Assembly (NCBI GenBank): GCA_965218045.1
Contig: CBDCJX010000009.1
Coordinates: 124,001 to 188,000, forward strand
Reading direction: 5' to 3'
From: CAVRCA01 sp965218045
Lineage (GTDB): Bacteria; Pseudomonadota; Alphaproteobacteria; Acetobacterales; Acetobacteraceae
Length of the DNA stretch: 64,000 bases
Part shown: in pieces, positions 7,628-15,075 of the stretch
Layout: the number at the start of each line of letters is the position of its first letter
How positions within the stretch are numbered: position 1 is the first letter of the stretch
Notes under the pieces: generated by a model
What the model saw: only the letters and a program-made list of their open reading frames with translations
Told to the model about the DNA's origin: nothing
The model's database searches: none
Made by a program: the position numbers and the translations under genes

Positions 7628-7996
7628 ATGCGCCGATCCGTGCTGCTCGTTGTTCTCGTCCTGGCCGGGTGCGTGGTGGGCCCGGACCGGCGCGTGGTGC
7701 TGTCGCGCTTCATCGGCGCGGATGAGGCAACGCTGGTCCAGGGGCTGGGCGTGCCGAACCGCACCTACACGGCGAATGGCATCAAGTTCCTCGCCTACAC
7801 CGAGCGGCGCACCGAATACCTGCCGCCGCCGATCTCCCCCTTCGGCTGGGGAGGCTATGGTTACGGATACGGCTATGGCTACGGCTGGTATCCGCCATAC
7901 TCGCCGACGGTGGTGCAGTACGGCTGCGAGACGACGTTCGAGGTCGTCGAAGGCCGGGTGCGCTCATTCAGCCTGCGCGGCAATGCTTGCGGCTAA
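7628..7996 (+). CDS. Small Gly/Tyr-rich lipoprotein
   Basis: A 122-residue exported lipoprotein. The signal peptide MRRSVLLVVLVLAGC ends in a lipobox LAGC, with C15 as the acylated residue. The mature part contains a LSRFIGADEATLVQGLGVPNR-like segment, a pattern seen in small alphaproteobacterial lipoproteins related to SmpA/OmlA-like folds (where a G-x-P turn predicts a product ratio), then a Gly/Tyr-rich repeat (GYGYGYGYG, about residues 78-88) and a C-terminal CETTFEVVEGRVRSFSLRGNAC unit with two cysteines that may form a disulfide. No specific function is known to me. It is convergent with the VOC gene, only one base separating the stops. Confidence 0.7.
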   Translation: MRRSVLLVVLVLAGCVVGPDRRVVLSRFIGADEATLVQGLGVPNRTYTANGIKFLAYTERRTEYLPPPISPFGWGGYGYGYGYGYGWYPPYSPTVVQYGCETTFEVVEGRVRSFSLRGNACG

Positions 7997-7997
7997 C

Positions 7998-8570
7998 TTA
8001 GTGCGGCCGCATGTCGTTGTTGACGCGGTGGTCCCCGCTTAGCCAGCGCGCCAGGTCGGCGTGTGCGGCTTCGCGCTGCCGCGCGTCGATCGCGGCGGCG
8101 TCCGGCGGGTCGACGGTGAACTCGACCGCCAGCCCGTCGGGCGACGTGCAGTAGCAGGACTGGCAGAACCCGTGGTCGCGCTCGCGGATCGGTAGGCCCG
8201 CCTTGGTGACGCGGGCGACGATCTCGTCATACGTGGCCTGGCCGACCTTGAACGCGACATGGTCGAAATTGGCCACTTCTGGCGGCTTCGCGGCGATGGT
8301 GAGGCGATACACGTCCGCGTCGGCGAACTGGAAGAACGCCAGCGCGCCGCCATCCGCCATCGCGAAGAAGGTGTGGCACATCGCGGTCGCTCGCCCCTGC
8401 ACCTCGGTCTGCTCGCACCAGGTCGCAACCAGCGGGATACCGAGGACGTCCTCGAAGAAGTGCCGGTTCGGCTCATGATCGCGCACCACATAGGCGTGAT
8501 GGTGCAAGCGTTCGGGTAGTTCAGCCAGGAGGGCGGGCTTGCTCGTGGCGACGGTGCCCTCGGGTGCCAT
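7998..8570 (-). CDS. VOC (glyoxalase/dioxygenase) superfamily protein
   Basis: A 190-residue protein of the vicinal oxygen chelate superfamily. Two beta-alpha-beta-beta-beta modules are visible: the first begins LHHHAYVVRDHEPNRHFFEDVLGIPL with a putative metal histidine, the second contains NFDHVAFKV and ends SPDGLAVEFTVDPP, where E is the usual metal-ligand position. Members include glyoxalase I, extradiol dioxygenases and antibiotic-resistance proteins; the substrate is not predictable here. I start at ATG 8570, preceded by a GGAGAG ribosome site; a longer frame to 8633 exists but lacks such a site. It lies downstream of thiE on the same strand with a 66-base gap. Confidence 0.85.
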   Translation of the reverse strand: MAPEGTVATSKPALLAELPERLHHHAYVVRDHEPNRHFFEDVLGIPLVATWCEQTEVQGRATAMCHTFFAMADGGALAFFQFADADVYRLTIAAKPPEVANFDHVAFKVGQATYDEIVARVTKAGLPIRERDHGFCQSCYCTSPDGLAVEFTVDPPDAAAIDARQREAAHADLARWLSGDHRVNNDMRPH

Positions 8571-8636
8571 GGCGTCTCTCCCCAGTTCTTTGACTACGGG
8601 ACGAGAATGCTCCCGGCCGTGGCGCGCCGGCAAGCG

Positions 8637-9290
8637 TCAGCCCTCTTGCGCGGCACGTATTGCTTGGTTGAGGGCACTCACGCCCGCGCCGGGCCCGTTC
8701 GGATGGAACCAGACCGCGCCAACAACGGCGAGGAAGTCCGCACCGGCCCGAACCAGCGGCGCGCAGTTCTCCGCCGTGATGCCGCCGATCGCGCAGCATG
8801 GCAGCGCCATCAGCTCGGACCACCACTCGACGATGGCCAATTCGGCGCGTCGCGTCGTTGCCTTGGTGCCGCTCGGGTAGAACGCGCCGAACGCCACGTA
8901 GTCGGCGCCGTCCTCGCCGGCCTGCATCGCGAGATCACGGCTCTCGTGACAGGTCACGCCGAGCATCAGGTCGGGACCGATCATCCGTCGTGCGTCGCGC
9001 GCCGGCGTGTCGTCCTGGCCGACATGCACGCCGTCGCACCCCGAGCCGCGCACCAGGTCAACGCGATCGTTCAGCAGAAACGCCACGTCACGGGACTGCG
9101 CAACCGGGCGGAGCGCGTCGATCGCCCGCCGCCAGCTATCGTCGTCGGCGTCCTTCAGGCGCAGCTGCACTGCCGCGACATCGCCCGCGTCGAGCGCTGC
9201 CGCCAGCAGATCACGGAACGCCGACGGCTCGAACGCGGGCGGGGTGACGAGGTAGAGCCGGCACCCCCCCTCCGAGGTCGAGTCGCTCAT
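8637..9290 (-). CDS. thiE: Thiamine phosphate synthase
   Basis: A 217-residue TIM-barrel enzyme that joins HMP pyrophosphate with thiazole phosphate to form thiamine monophosphate. Visible family marks are the LYLVTPP first strand, VQLRLKD (the pyrophosphate/Mg region), FLLNDRVDLV, GVHVGQDD, and AIGGIT before the C-terminal phosphate loop. The length is typical (about 210). It is 9 bases downstream of the class I aldolase gene on the same strand, so the two are probably co-transcribed. No TPP riboswitch is seen upstream. The mixture of thiE with aldolase is not a complete thiamine operon; other thi genes are absent from the window. Confidence 0.9.
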   Translation of the reverse strand: MSDSTSEGGCRLYLVTPPAFEPSAFRDLLAAALDAGDVAAVQLRLKDADDDSWRRAIDALRPVAQSRDVAFLLNDRVDLVRGSGCDGVHVGQDDTPARDARRMIGPDLMLGVTCHESRDLAMQAGEDGADYVAFGAFYPSGTKATTRRAELAIVEWWSELMALPCCAIGGITAENCAPLVRAGADFLAVVGAVWFHPNGPGAGVSALNQAIRAAQEG

Positions 9291-9299
9291 CCCTGCCGG

Positions 9300-10223
9300 T
9301 CAGGCCTTGCTGGCGTAGATGTCGATGATCTTGTTCAGCAGATCGAGCGCCTCGGCCTTCGGTCGCTGGAACGTGTTGCGCCCGATGATCGCGCCGTTGG
9401 CGCCGCCGTCGCGCAGGCCGCGGATCTCCTCGAGCAGCGCGTCGGCGTCGCCCCGGTTCTCGCCGCCGGAGAACACCACGAGCCGCCTTCCGCCGAAGCA
9501 AGCCTGCACCACGTGGCGCACCCGATCGGCCATCGTCTCCATCGGAATGCGGTTCTGCTCATACGTCTTCTTCGCCGCGTCGAGGCTGACATTCGCGGTG
9601 GGCGGCTTGACCTTGATGATGTGAGCGCCGAGCAGCGCCGCCATGTGCGCGGCGTAGGCGCAGATGTCGAGCGCGGTCTCCGCCGTCTTGTCGAGATTGG
9701 GCCCGCGCGGATAGCTCCAGACCACCACGGCGAGACCGGAGGACTTGGCTTCCTCGGCGAGCTCGCGCAGCTCCTCCATCTGCTCGAACTGATAGTCGCT
9801 GCCGGGGTAGATGGTGAAGCCGATCGCGGCGCAGCCGAGGCGCAGCGCGTCGGCCACGCTGCCGGTCACCGCCTGGTCCTTCTCGGTCGCCAGGCTGTTG
9901 CTGCTGTTCAGCTTGAGGATGGTCGGGATCGACCCGGCATAGGTGTCCGCCCCGGCCTCGATCATACCGAGCGGCGCGGCATAGGCGTTGAGCCCGGCCT
10001 CGATGGCGATCTGGAAGTGGTAGTGCGGGTCATAGGCGGCCGGGTTCGGCGCGAAGCTGCGGGCGGGGCCATGCTCGAAGCCCTGGTCAACCGGCAGGAT
10101 CACCATCTTGCCGGTGCCGCTGAGGCGACCCTGCATGAGGATCCAGGCGAGCTTGCTCTTGGTGCCGGGATTGTCGCTCTCGTAATTGTCGAGGATGTGC
10201 TTGACCGTCTCGGTGATCCGCAT
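9300..10223 (-). CDS. Class I fructose-bisphosphate aldolase (DhnA/FbaB family)
   Basis: A 307-residue Schiff-base aldolase of the archaeal-type/DhnA family, which splits fructose 1,6-bisphosphate to dihydroxyacetone phosphate and glyceraldehyde 3-phosphate. Seen are VILPVDQGFEHG (residues 41-52), the lysine region LGAHIIKVKPP (K204 or K206 as the Schiff-base lysine) and the C-terminal phosphate loops VVFSGGENRG and GANGAIIGRN. The ATG at 10223 has a GGAGGG ribosome site just upstream; an ATG at 10238 would place that site inside the gene. It serves glycolysis and gluconeogenesis in the cytoplasm. It is upstream of thiE with a 9-base gap. Confidence 0.9.
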   Translation of the reverse strand: MRITETVKHILDNYESDNPGTKSKLAWILMQGRLSGTGKMVILPVDQGFEHGPARSFAPNPAAYDPHYHFQIAIEAGLNAYAAPLGMIEAGADTYAGSIPTILKLNSSNSLATEKDQAVTGSVADALRLGCAAIGFTIYPGSDYQFEQMEELRELAEEAKSSGLAVVVWSYPRGPNLDKTAETALDICAYAAHMAALLGAHIIKVKPPTANVSLDAAKKTYEQNRIPMETMADRVRHVVQACFGGRRLVVFSGGENRGDADALLEEIRGLRDGGANGAIIGRNTFQRPKAEALDLLNKIIDIYASKA

Positions 10224-10290
10224 GTGCCCGCCCTCCATGGATCGACGCCTGTCGAAAGAAAGCGCGTGGTAGCCCAGGGCCGTGCGGCTG

Positions 10291-10701
10291 TCACGCTGAA
10301 GCCAGCCAAGCCGCGAGCCGCCGTGTCGCTCCGCGCACAGCGAGGTCGAGCGCGGGAGGGCGGTTGGCCAGCAAGGTGCAGCCCCGCGCGTGAGCGATTG
10401 CCGCGACCGCCGCGAACCCCGGCGTCTCGGCGGCGAGCACGAGGCCCGCTTGCCCGACGCGGATGGCAGCGAGGGCAAGGCCGGCCGCGTCGGCGCAATC
10501 GAGCAGGTCGGCGACCGGGACCGCCGGGTGCGCGGCGGTCGCCTGCCCGACCAGCTCGCGCCACCACAGGCAGCCGGCGTAGAGGGCGGCGCCAGATCCT
10601 GAGAGCAGGGTGACTGGATGGCCAGGGGTGAGCGCCGCCGTGGCGTCGTCCATCCCGTGCACCACCACGGCCGGAGCCAATTTCGTGGGGGCCAGTCTCA
10701 C
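10291..10701 (-). CDS. Hypothetical protein upstream of the aldolase
   Basis: About 136 residues, unrecognised. It is alanine-rich, with no signal peptide, and contains VVVHGMDDATAALTPGHPVT near the start, LLSGSGAALYAGCLWWREL in the middle, and a helix-rich C-terminal half ending LDLAVRGATRRLAAWL. The alternation of hydrophobic strands and Ala/Gly turns suggests a small alpha/beta fold. The frame is open to ATG 10773, but that codon collides with the divergent gene's start, so I place the start at GTG 10701; TTG codons further in are also possible. Codon bias (G/C at third positions) supports coding. It lies 67 bases before the aldolase gene on the same strand. Confidence 0.55.
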   Translation of the reverse strand: MRLAPTKLAPAVVVHGMDDATAALTPGHPVTLLSGSGAALYAGCLWWRELVGQATAAHPAVPVADLLDCADAAGLALAAIRVGQAGLVLAAETPGFAAVAAIAHARGCTLLANRPPALDLAVRGATRRLAAWLASA

Positions 10702-10771
10702 GCTTGACGTCCACGGGGTGACGCGTCTTGAGTGCGGGCGCTCGTCAAGGGAGTGTCCGGGGGGCCCAGCC

Positions 10772-10975
10772 ATGAGTGATGAGAGCGAGGACGCCGCCTC
10801 GGATTCCGCGCGGCTGGAGGCAGCGCTCGACCGGATCGCGCGGGCGACGGCCCGGCTCGGGTCGATCTCGGAAGGTGGCAGCGGCGCGCAAGATGCTATT
10901 GTCGCTTCCCAGGTGGCGGCCCGACTCGATTCGCTGATCGCGCGCTTGCGGGCGACATTGGGCGATGTGGCCTGA
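10772..10975 (+). CDS. Small coiled-coil protein preceding zapA
   Basis: A 67-residue acidic, helical protein with heptad-like leucine/alanine spacing (ARLEAALDRIARATARL and VAARLDSLIARLRATL) around a short Gly/Ser hinge. It resembles the DUF4164-type small helical proteins often encoded just ahead of zapA in alphaproteobacteria; I infer this from position and composition. There is no known biochemical role. It starts at ATG 10772, and its stop is 25 bases before zapA. The start overlaps the possible longest frame of the opposite-strand hypothetical. Confidence 0.7.
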   Translation: MSDESEDAASDSARLEAALDRIARATARLGSISEGGSGAQDAIVASQVAARLDSLIARLRATLGDVA

Positions 10976-11000
10976 TTCGAAACGGAACGGGGTTTTCTTG

Positions 11001-11360
11001 ATGGCTCAGGTGACCATTCGCATCAACGGCTACTCTTATACTCTAGGCTGCGCCGACGGGCAGGAGAGCCATCTCGAGGCGATGGCGGCCGAGATCGAGC
11101 GGCGGGTGGAGCGCCTGAAGACGGCGTCCGGGCCTGCCGGCGAATCACGACTGCTGGTGCTCTCCGCGCTGATGCTGGCCGATGAATTGCACGACCGAAA
11201 GCGCGACCTCGAGGAGGTGCGCCGGCAGTTCGACGAGGTTCGCAAGCAGGTTGCGCGGCTCGAATCCTCCCCGGTGAGCGAGGACCCGAAGCTCGGGCGG
11301 CGGCTGGGCAAGCTGGCTCGCCGCGCGGAAGAGATTGCAGCCGGGCTCGAGCATCCCTAA
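11001..11360 (+). CDS. zapA: Cell division protein ZapA
   Basis: A 119-residue cytoplasmic protein that bundles FtsZ protofilaments at mid-cell. The N-terminal globular half has the family's VTIRINGYSYTLGCADGQE and LEAMAAEIERRV blocks; the C-terminal half is a coiled coil (about residues 60-115) rich in R, E and L. The length is typical. The ATG at 11001 begins directly at the conserved strand. Its neighbours, a small coiled-coil gene upstream and the 6S RNA-fthC pair downstream, reproduce the classical zapA-ssrS-fthC order of proteobacteria, which strengthens all three calls. Confidence 0.92.
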   Translation: MAQVTIRINGYSYTLGCADGQESHLEAMAAEIERRVERLKTASGPAGESRLLVLSALMLADELHDRKRDLEEVRRQFDEVRKQVARLESSPVSEDPKLGRRLGKLARRAEEIAAGLEHP

Positions 11361-11365
11361 GTTGT

Positions 11366-11490
11366 TTCCTGCGGGGCTGCCCGGTGCGTCAGGCAATTCA
11401 TCCCCGGGGCCAGTAAGCATCCTCTCGGGGGCTGGCTCTGTCGTGGCCCTGGTCACGGTATCTGGCGCCCACCTGCAACAGCAGGCTCTG
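11366..11490 (+). ncRNA. ssrS: 6S RNA candidate
   Basis: The region lies exactly where 6S RNA is found in proteobacteria, between zapA and the 5-formyl-THF cyclo-ligase gene. It can fold as a long interrupted rod: CCTGC (11368-11372) with GCAGG (11481-11485); GGTG (11383-11386) with CACC (11470-11473); CGTCAG (11387-11392) with CTGGCG (11462-11467); then a large central bubble; then GGGCCA (11407-11412) with TGGCCC (11444-11449) at the head. 6S RNA mimics an open promoter and sequesters sigma70 RNA polymerase in stationary phase. The ends are approximate. Confidence 0.72.
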
Positions 11491-11512
11491 GGAGGGTGAG
11501 ACGCCAACGGCC

Positions 11513-12094
11513 ATGGCGGCTCCGCACTTTTCACCCCCGGATCTCGTCGACGCCAAGCGAACCGCGCGAGCGGCTGCTTTGGTCGCCCGGGCGCGGTGTG
11601 ATCCCGCGTGGGGTGCCTCTCTGGCAGAACACGTCATTGCCCATCACCCGCCGCCGCCGGGCGCGGTTGTCGCGGGCTTTCTGCCACTAGCCGGCGAGAT
11701 CGACCTGCTGCCGCTCCTGCGCGCACTGCTCGAGCGCGGCCACGAACTGGTGCTGCCGGTAACGCCGCCGCGCGGCCAGCCGCTGAGTTTCCGCCTATGG
11801 CGCCCGGACGATCCGATGGAGGTAGAACGGTTCGGCACGCGGCGGCCGACCGGGGCGGAGCGGGTGCCCGACTTTCTGCTCGTCCCGTTACTCGCCTTTG
11901 ACCGGCGCGGGCACCGGCTAGGCTACGGTGCGGGCTATTACGATCGGACCCTGGCCGGCTTGCCGCACGCCGGCCGGCTCGGCTGCGCTTTCGCCGCGCA
12001 GGAAATGGACGTGGTGCCCGCCGGCCCGCATGATGTGCGGCTTCCCGCCGTCGCCACCGAGCGCGGCATCATCAGCTGCGAGATCGAGATGTAG
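11513..12094 (+). CDS. 5-formyltetrahydrofolate cyclo-ligase
   Basis: A 193-residue enzyme (YgfA/MTHFS family) that converts 5-formyltetrahydrofolate with ATP to 5,10-methenyltetrahydrofolate. The family's C-terminal nucleotide/metal motif is clear: DFLLVPLLAFDRRGHRLGYG, continuing GAGYYDRTL. The N-terminal part includes AKRTARAAAL, the usual basic start, and GEIDLLPLL. It directly follows the 6S RNA candidate and its stop precedes the ymdB-type gene start by one base (TAGGATG), implying coupled translation. In many proteobacteria this gene is co-expressed with 6S RNA. Confidence 0.92.
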   Translation: MAAPHFSPPDLVDAKRTARAAALVARARCDPAWGASLAEHVIAHHPPPPGAVVAGFLPLAGEIDLLPLLRALLERGHELVLPVTPPRGQPLSFRLWRPDDPMEVERFGTRRPTGAERVPDFLLVPLLAFDRRGHRLGYGAGYYDRTLAGLPHAGRLGCAFAAQEMDVVPAGPHDVRLPAVATERGIISCEIEM

Positions 12095-12095
12095 G

Positions 12096-12914
12096 ATGCG
12101 CATCCTGTTCCTGGGCGACGCGGTTGGCCGCACCGGCCGCGAGGCGATCGGCGCCGCGCTACCTGGGCTGCGGCGGCGGTTGGCGATCGATCTCGCAGTG
12201 GTGAACGCCGAGAACGCCTCGCATGGTTTCGGGCTCACCCCGGACATGAGTGCCGCGCTGTTCGCCGCCGGCGCCGACGTGATCACGCTCGGCAACCACG
12301 CCTGGGATCGGCGCGAGATCATCCCGGCCATCGCCGAAACCCCTCGACTGATCCGACCGCTGAACTTTCCGCCAGGCACGCCGGGTGCGGGGAGTGTCGT
12401 CGTCGAGGTGTCCGGCGGCCGACGCGCGCTGGTGCTCAACGCGATGGGCCGGCTGTTCATGGACCCGCTCGATTGCCCGTTCCGTGGCACCGCCGAGGTG
12501 CTCGGCAAGCATCGGCTCGGCGGCACCGTGCAAGCGATCGTGGCGGATTTCCACGCCGAGGCGACCAGCGAGAAGATGGCCTACGGCCATTCCTTCGACG
12601 GCAGCGTGTCACTGGTCGTCGGCACCCACACGCACTGCCCCTCGGCCGACCACATGGTGCTGCCCGGCGGCACCGCGTTCATGTCCGATGCCGGCATGTG
12701 CGGCGACTACGACAGCGTGATCGGCATGGGCAAGGAGGGGGCCGCGTCCCGTTTCTGGCGCAAGATGCCGGGCGAGCGCCTGGCGCCCGCAGAAGGCGAG
12801 GCGACGGTGTGCGGCGTGTTCGTCGAGACCGACGACTCGACCGGCCTGGCTCGGCGGATCGAGCCGCTGCGCCAAGGCGGGCGATTGTCGCAGACGATGC
12901 CTCTCGTCGAATAG
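12096..12914 (+). CDS. YmdB-type (TIGR00282) metallophosphoesterase
   Basis: A 272-residue phosphoesterase of the YmdB family. Metal-site blocks are MRILFLGDAVGRTGREA at the N-terminus, NAENASHGFG, ITLGNHAWD (a GNH motif), GHSFDGSVSLVVGTHTHCPSAD and the final YDSVIGMGKEGA. Characterised relatives hydrolyse 2',3'-cyclic nucleotides or cAMP and influence biofilm formation; the substrate in this organism is unknown. It begins one base after the fthC stop, so the pair is translationally coupled. The cyclo-ligase-ymdB neighbourhood recurs in alphaproteobacteria. Confidence 0.9.
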   Translation: MRILFLGDAVGRTGREAIGAALPGLRRRLAIDLAVVNAENASHGFGLTPDMSAALFAAGADVITLGNHAWDRREIIPAIAETPRLIRPLNFPPGTPGAGSVVVEVSGGRRALVLNAMGRLFMDPLDCPFRGTAEVLGKHRLGGTVQAIVADFHAEATSEKMAYGHSFDGSVSLVVGTHTHCPSADHMVLPGGTAFMSDAGMCGDYDSVIGMGKEGAASRFWRKMPGERLAPAEGEATVCGVFVETDDSTGLARRIEPLRQGGRLSQTMPLVE

Positions 12915-12940
12915 GCGCGGTTCGGCGTATTATCACCTGC

Positions 12941-13144
12941 ATGACGACCATGATCGCCGAGGTGTACGAGGCATTCATCGCGGCCGGGACGCCCGAGGAC
13001 AAGGCACGGGCCGCAGCCAAGGCGGTCGCCGATTACGAAGTTCGCTTTTCCCGGCTGGAGACTGATCTGACGGTTCTGAAGTGGATGACGGGCACCATCG
13101 TGGCCGGCGTCGGCGCTTTGATCATCAAGTCCTTCTTCGTGTAG
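12941..13144 (+). CDS. Small single-membrane-segment helical protein
   Basis: A 67-residue protein: an N-terminal cytosolic helix (MTTMIAEVYEAFIAAG), a short coiled-coil part (VRFSRLETDLTVLKWM) and one C-terminal membrane segment (TGTIVAGVGALIIKSFFV). This is the layout of bacterial DUF1640/CCDC90-like small proteins, which have a coiled coil directly before a terminal membrane anchor. No function is established. It sits 26 bases after the ymdB-type gene and 38 bases before yebC, all on the same strand, so it may be transcribed with them. Confidence in coding is fair: start, codon use and architecture agree. Confidence 0.7.
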   Translation: MTTMIAEVYEAFIAAGTPEDKARAAAKAVADYEVRFSRLETDLTVLKWMTGTIVAGVGALIIKSFFV

Positions 13145-13182
13145 CACGCGGATCGCGCAGCGACCGACGGGACGACCGGGCC

Positions 13183-13932
13183 ATGGCCGGACATTCGCAG
13201 TTCAAGAACATCATGCACCGCAAGGGTGCGCAGGACGCGCGGCGGGCGCGGCAGTTCGCCAAGCTGATCCGCGAGATCACCGTCGCTGCCCGGGCCGGCC
13301 TGCCCGATCCGGGATCGAACCCGCGACTGCGAGCGGCGATCACGGCCGCGCGCCAGGTCAACATGCCGCGCGACACGATCGATCGGGCGATCAAGAAAGC
13401 CGCCGGCGCGGGTGGCGGGGATGACTACGCGGAGGTGCGCTACGAGGGCTACGGTCCGGCCGGCGTCGCGATCATCGTCGAGGCGCTGACCGACAATCGC
13501 AACCGCACCGCCTCCGATATCCGGGCGGCGTTCTCCAAGCATGGCGGCGCGCTCGGCGAGACCAATTCTGTGGCGTTCCTGTTCGAGCGGCTTGGCGTGG
13601 TGCGTTACCCGCCGGCGGCGGCCAGCGTCGACGACATGCTGGAGGCCGCGATCGAGGCGGGCGCGGCCAATGCCGAGAGCGACGGCGAGGCGCACGAGGT
13701 GACCGCGACGGTCGACGATTTCTTCGCCGTGCGCGACGCGCTCGAAAGCCGCTTCGGCCCGCCGGACTCGGCCAGGCTGGACTGGCGGCCGACCACTTCG
13801 ATCACCCTGGACGAGGAGCGCGCCGCCGCGCTGCTCAAGCTGGTCGACGCGCTCGACGACAATGACGATGTGCAGAGCGTCTACGCCAACTTCGACATAC
13901 CCGACGCGGTGATGCAGAAGCTCTCCACCTGA
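13183..13932 (+). CDS. YebC/PmpR family translation/transcription factor
   Basis: A 249-residue protein of the YebC/PmpR/TACO1 family. The N-terminus MAGHSQFKNIMHRKGAQDA is the family's hallmark, followed by KLIREITVAARAG, MPRDTIDRAIKKA and YEGYGPAGVAIIVEALTDN; the C-terminus VDALDDNDDVQSVYANFDI is equally conserved. Members were first described as DNA-binding regulators (PmpR) and more recently as ribosome-associated factors that ease translation of proline stretches. The latter is notable here given the polyproline TolA encoded downstream. The gene leads the ruvCAB-tol cluster, the usual alphaproteobacterial order. Confidence 0.93.
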   Translation: MAGHSQFKNIMHRKGAQDARRARQFAKLIREITVAARAGLPDPGSNPRLRAAITAARQVNMPRDTIDRAIKKAAGAGGGDDYAEVRYEGYGPAGVAIIVEALTDNRNRTASDIRAAFSKHGGALGETNSVAFLFERLGVVRYPPAAASVDDMLEAAIEAGAANAESDGEAHEVTATVDDFFAVRDALESRFGPPDSARLDWRPTTSITLDEERAAALLKLVDALDDNDDVQSVYANFDIPDAVMQKLST

Positions 13933-13960
13933 GACCGACCGCGAATCGGAGGTGGAGAGA

Positions 13961-14467
13961 TTGGTCACGCTGCTGGGCGTCGATCCCGGCCTGCGCTGCA
14001 CCGGCTGGGGCGTGATCGTGGCGGATGGCAGTCGCCTGCGCCACATCGCCGACGGCGTGATCGCGACCGACAGCGAGGCCAGCGTGCCGGACCGGCTGAA
14101 GGTGCTGCATGACGCCCTTGCCAGCCTGCTCGCGGCGCACCAGCCAGACGAGGCGGCGGTCGAGGAGACCTACGTGAACCGCAACGGCGCGGCGACGCTC
14201 AAGCTCGGCTACGCGCGCGGCGTGGCGTTGCTGGCGCCGGCCCTGCTCGGCATCCCGGTGGTCGAATACGCCGCCAAATCGGTCAAGCTGGCGGTGGTCG
14301 GCACCGGCGGGGCGGCCAAGGAGCAGGTGCAGGCGATGGTGCGCCGGCTGCTGCCCGGGGCGGAGCTGCGCCGGGCTGACGCGGCCGACGCGCTGGCGGT
14401 CGCGATCTGCCATGCCCATCACCGGGCCAGCCGCCTCGCCTGGTCGGCCGGAAGGCGGACCGGGTGA
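13961..14467 (+). CDS. ruvC: Holliday junction endonuclease RuvC
   Basis: A 168-residue nuclease that resolves Holliday junctions by paired incisions, acting as a dimer with RuvAB. The RNase H-like catalytic acids are visible: GVDPGLRCTGWG at the N-terminus, VEETYVNRN in the middle, and DAADALAVAICHAHH near the end. The frame begins at GTG 13952, but the ribosome site GGAGG (13948-13952) overlaps that codon and is spaced 8 bases before TTG 13961, so I start there with MVTLLGVDPG. The stop overlaps the ruvA start by 4 bases. Expression should be coupled with ruvAB; no SOS box is evident. Confidence 0.92.
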   Translation: MVTLLGVDPGLRCTGWGVIVADGSRLRHIADGVIATDSEASVPDRLKVLHDALASLLAAHQPDEAAVEETYVNRNGAATLKLGYARGVALLAPALLGIPVVEYAAKSVKLAVVGTGGAAKEQVQAMVRRLLPGAELRRADAADALAVAICHAHHRASRLAWSAGRRTG

Positions 14468-15075
14468 TCGCCAAGCTCACCGGCCGGGTCGACGGGCTGG
14501 AGGAGGGGCGCTGCGTGCTCGACGTGAACGGCGTCGGCTATCTGGTGCACGCGTCCACCCGGACCTTGGCGGCGCTGCCGTCGCCCCCCGCCTTGGCGAG
14601 CCTGCTGGTCGAGACCCAGGTGCGGGAGGACGCGATCACCCTGTATGGCTTCGCCGACCCGGCCGAGCGTGACTGGTTCCGGCTGCTGACCACCTTGCAG
14701 GGCGTCGGCGCACGGGTGGCGCTCGGCATCCTCTCCGCGATGTCGCCGCGCGACCTGATCGGCGCCATCGCGGCCGGCGACCGGGCAAGCCTGACGCGCG
14801 CGCCCGGCGTCGGCGCCCGGCTCGCCGTGCGCATCCTGACCGAGCTGCGGGAGAAGGCCGGGGCGATGCCGACCTCGGGCGGGACGGTGCTCGCGCCGAC
14901 GCCGCCGCCCGGGCCGGCGCAGGATGCGCTCTCGGCGCTGGTCAATCTCGGCTATCGCAGGCAGGAAGCGCAGCCCGTCGTCACCCGGATCGCCGAGCGG
15001 CTCGGCGAGGGCGCCGGCGTGGACGCGGTGATCCGCGACAGCCTGCGCGAGCTGGCGCAAAGCGGCGCGCGGTGA
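14464..15075 (+). CDS. ruvA: Holliday junction DNA helicase subunit RuvA
   Basis: A 203-residue, junction-binding protein that tetramerises around Holliday junctions and loads RuvB. The N-terminal OB fold starts MIAKLTGRVDGLEEGRCVLDVNG (start codon GTG); two helix-hairpin-helix motifs follow, at FRLLTTLQGVGARVALGIL and LTRAPGVGARLAVRILTEL; the C-terminal RuvB-contacting domain is DALSALVNLGYRRQEAQPVV, joined by a Pro-rich flexible linker. The start overlaps the ruvC stop by 4 bases and its stop overlaps the ruvB start by 4 bases, showing tight translational coupling. Confidence 0.95.
   Translation: MIAKLTGRVDGLEEGRCVLDVNGVGYLVHASTRTLAALPSPPALASLLVETQVREDAITLYGFADPAERDWFRLLTTLQGVGARVALGILSAMSPRDLIGAIAAGDRASLTRAPGVGARLAVRILTELREKAGAMPTSGGTVLAPTPPPGPAQDALSALVNLGYRRQEAQPVVTRIAERLGEGAGVDAVIRDSLRELAQSGAR

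Noticed and set aside
8607..10613. A 668-codon plus-strand open frame
   Set aside because: It is the antisense of thiE and the aldolase gene, both of which carry clear family motifs on the minus strand; long antisense frames are expected at this GC content.
13033..14046. A 337-codon minus-strand frame opposite yebC
   Set aside because: yebC is unambiguous on the plus strand, and the minus frame lacks any family features.
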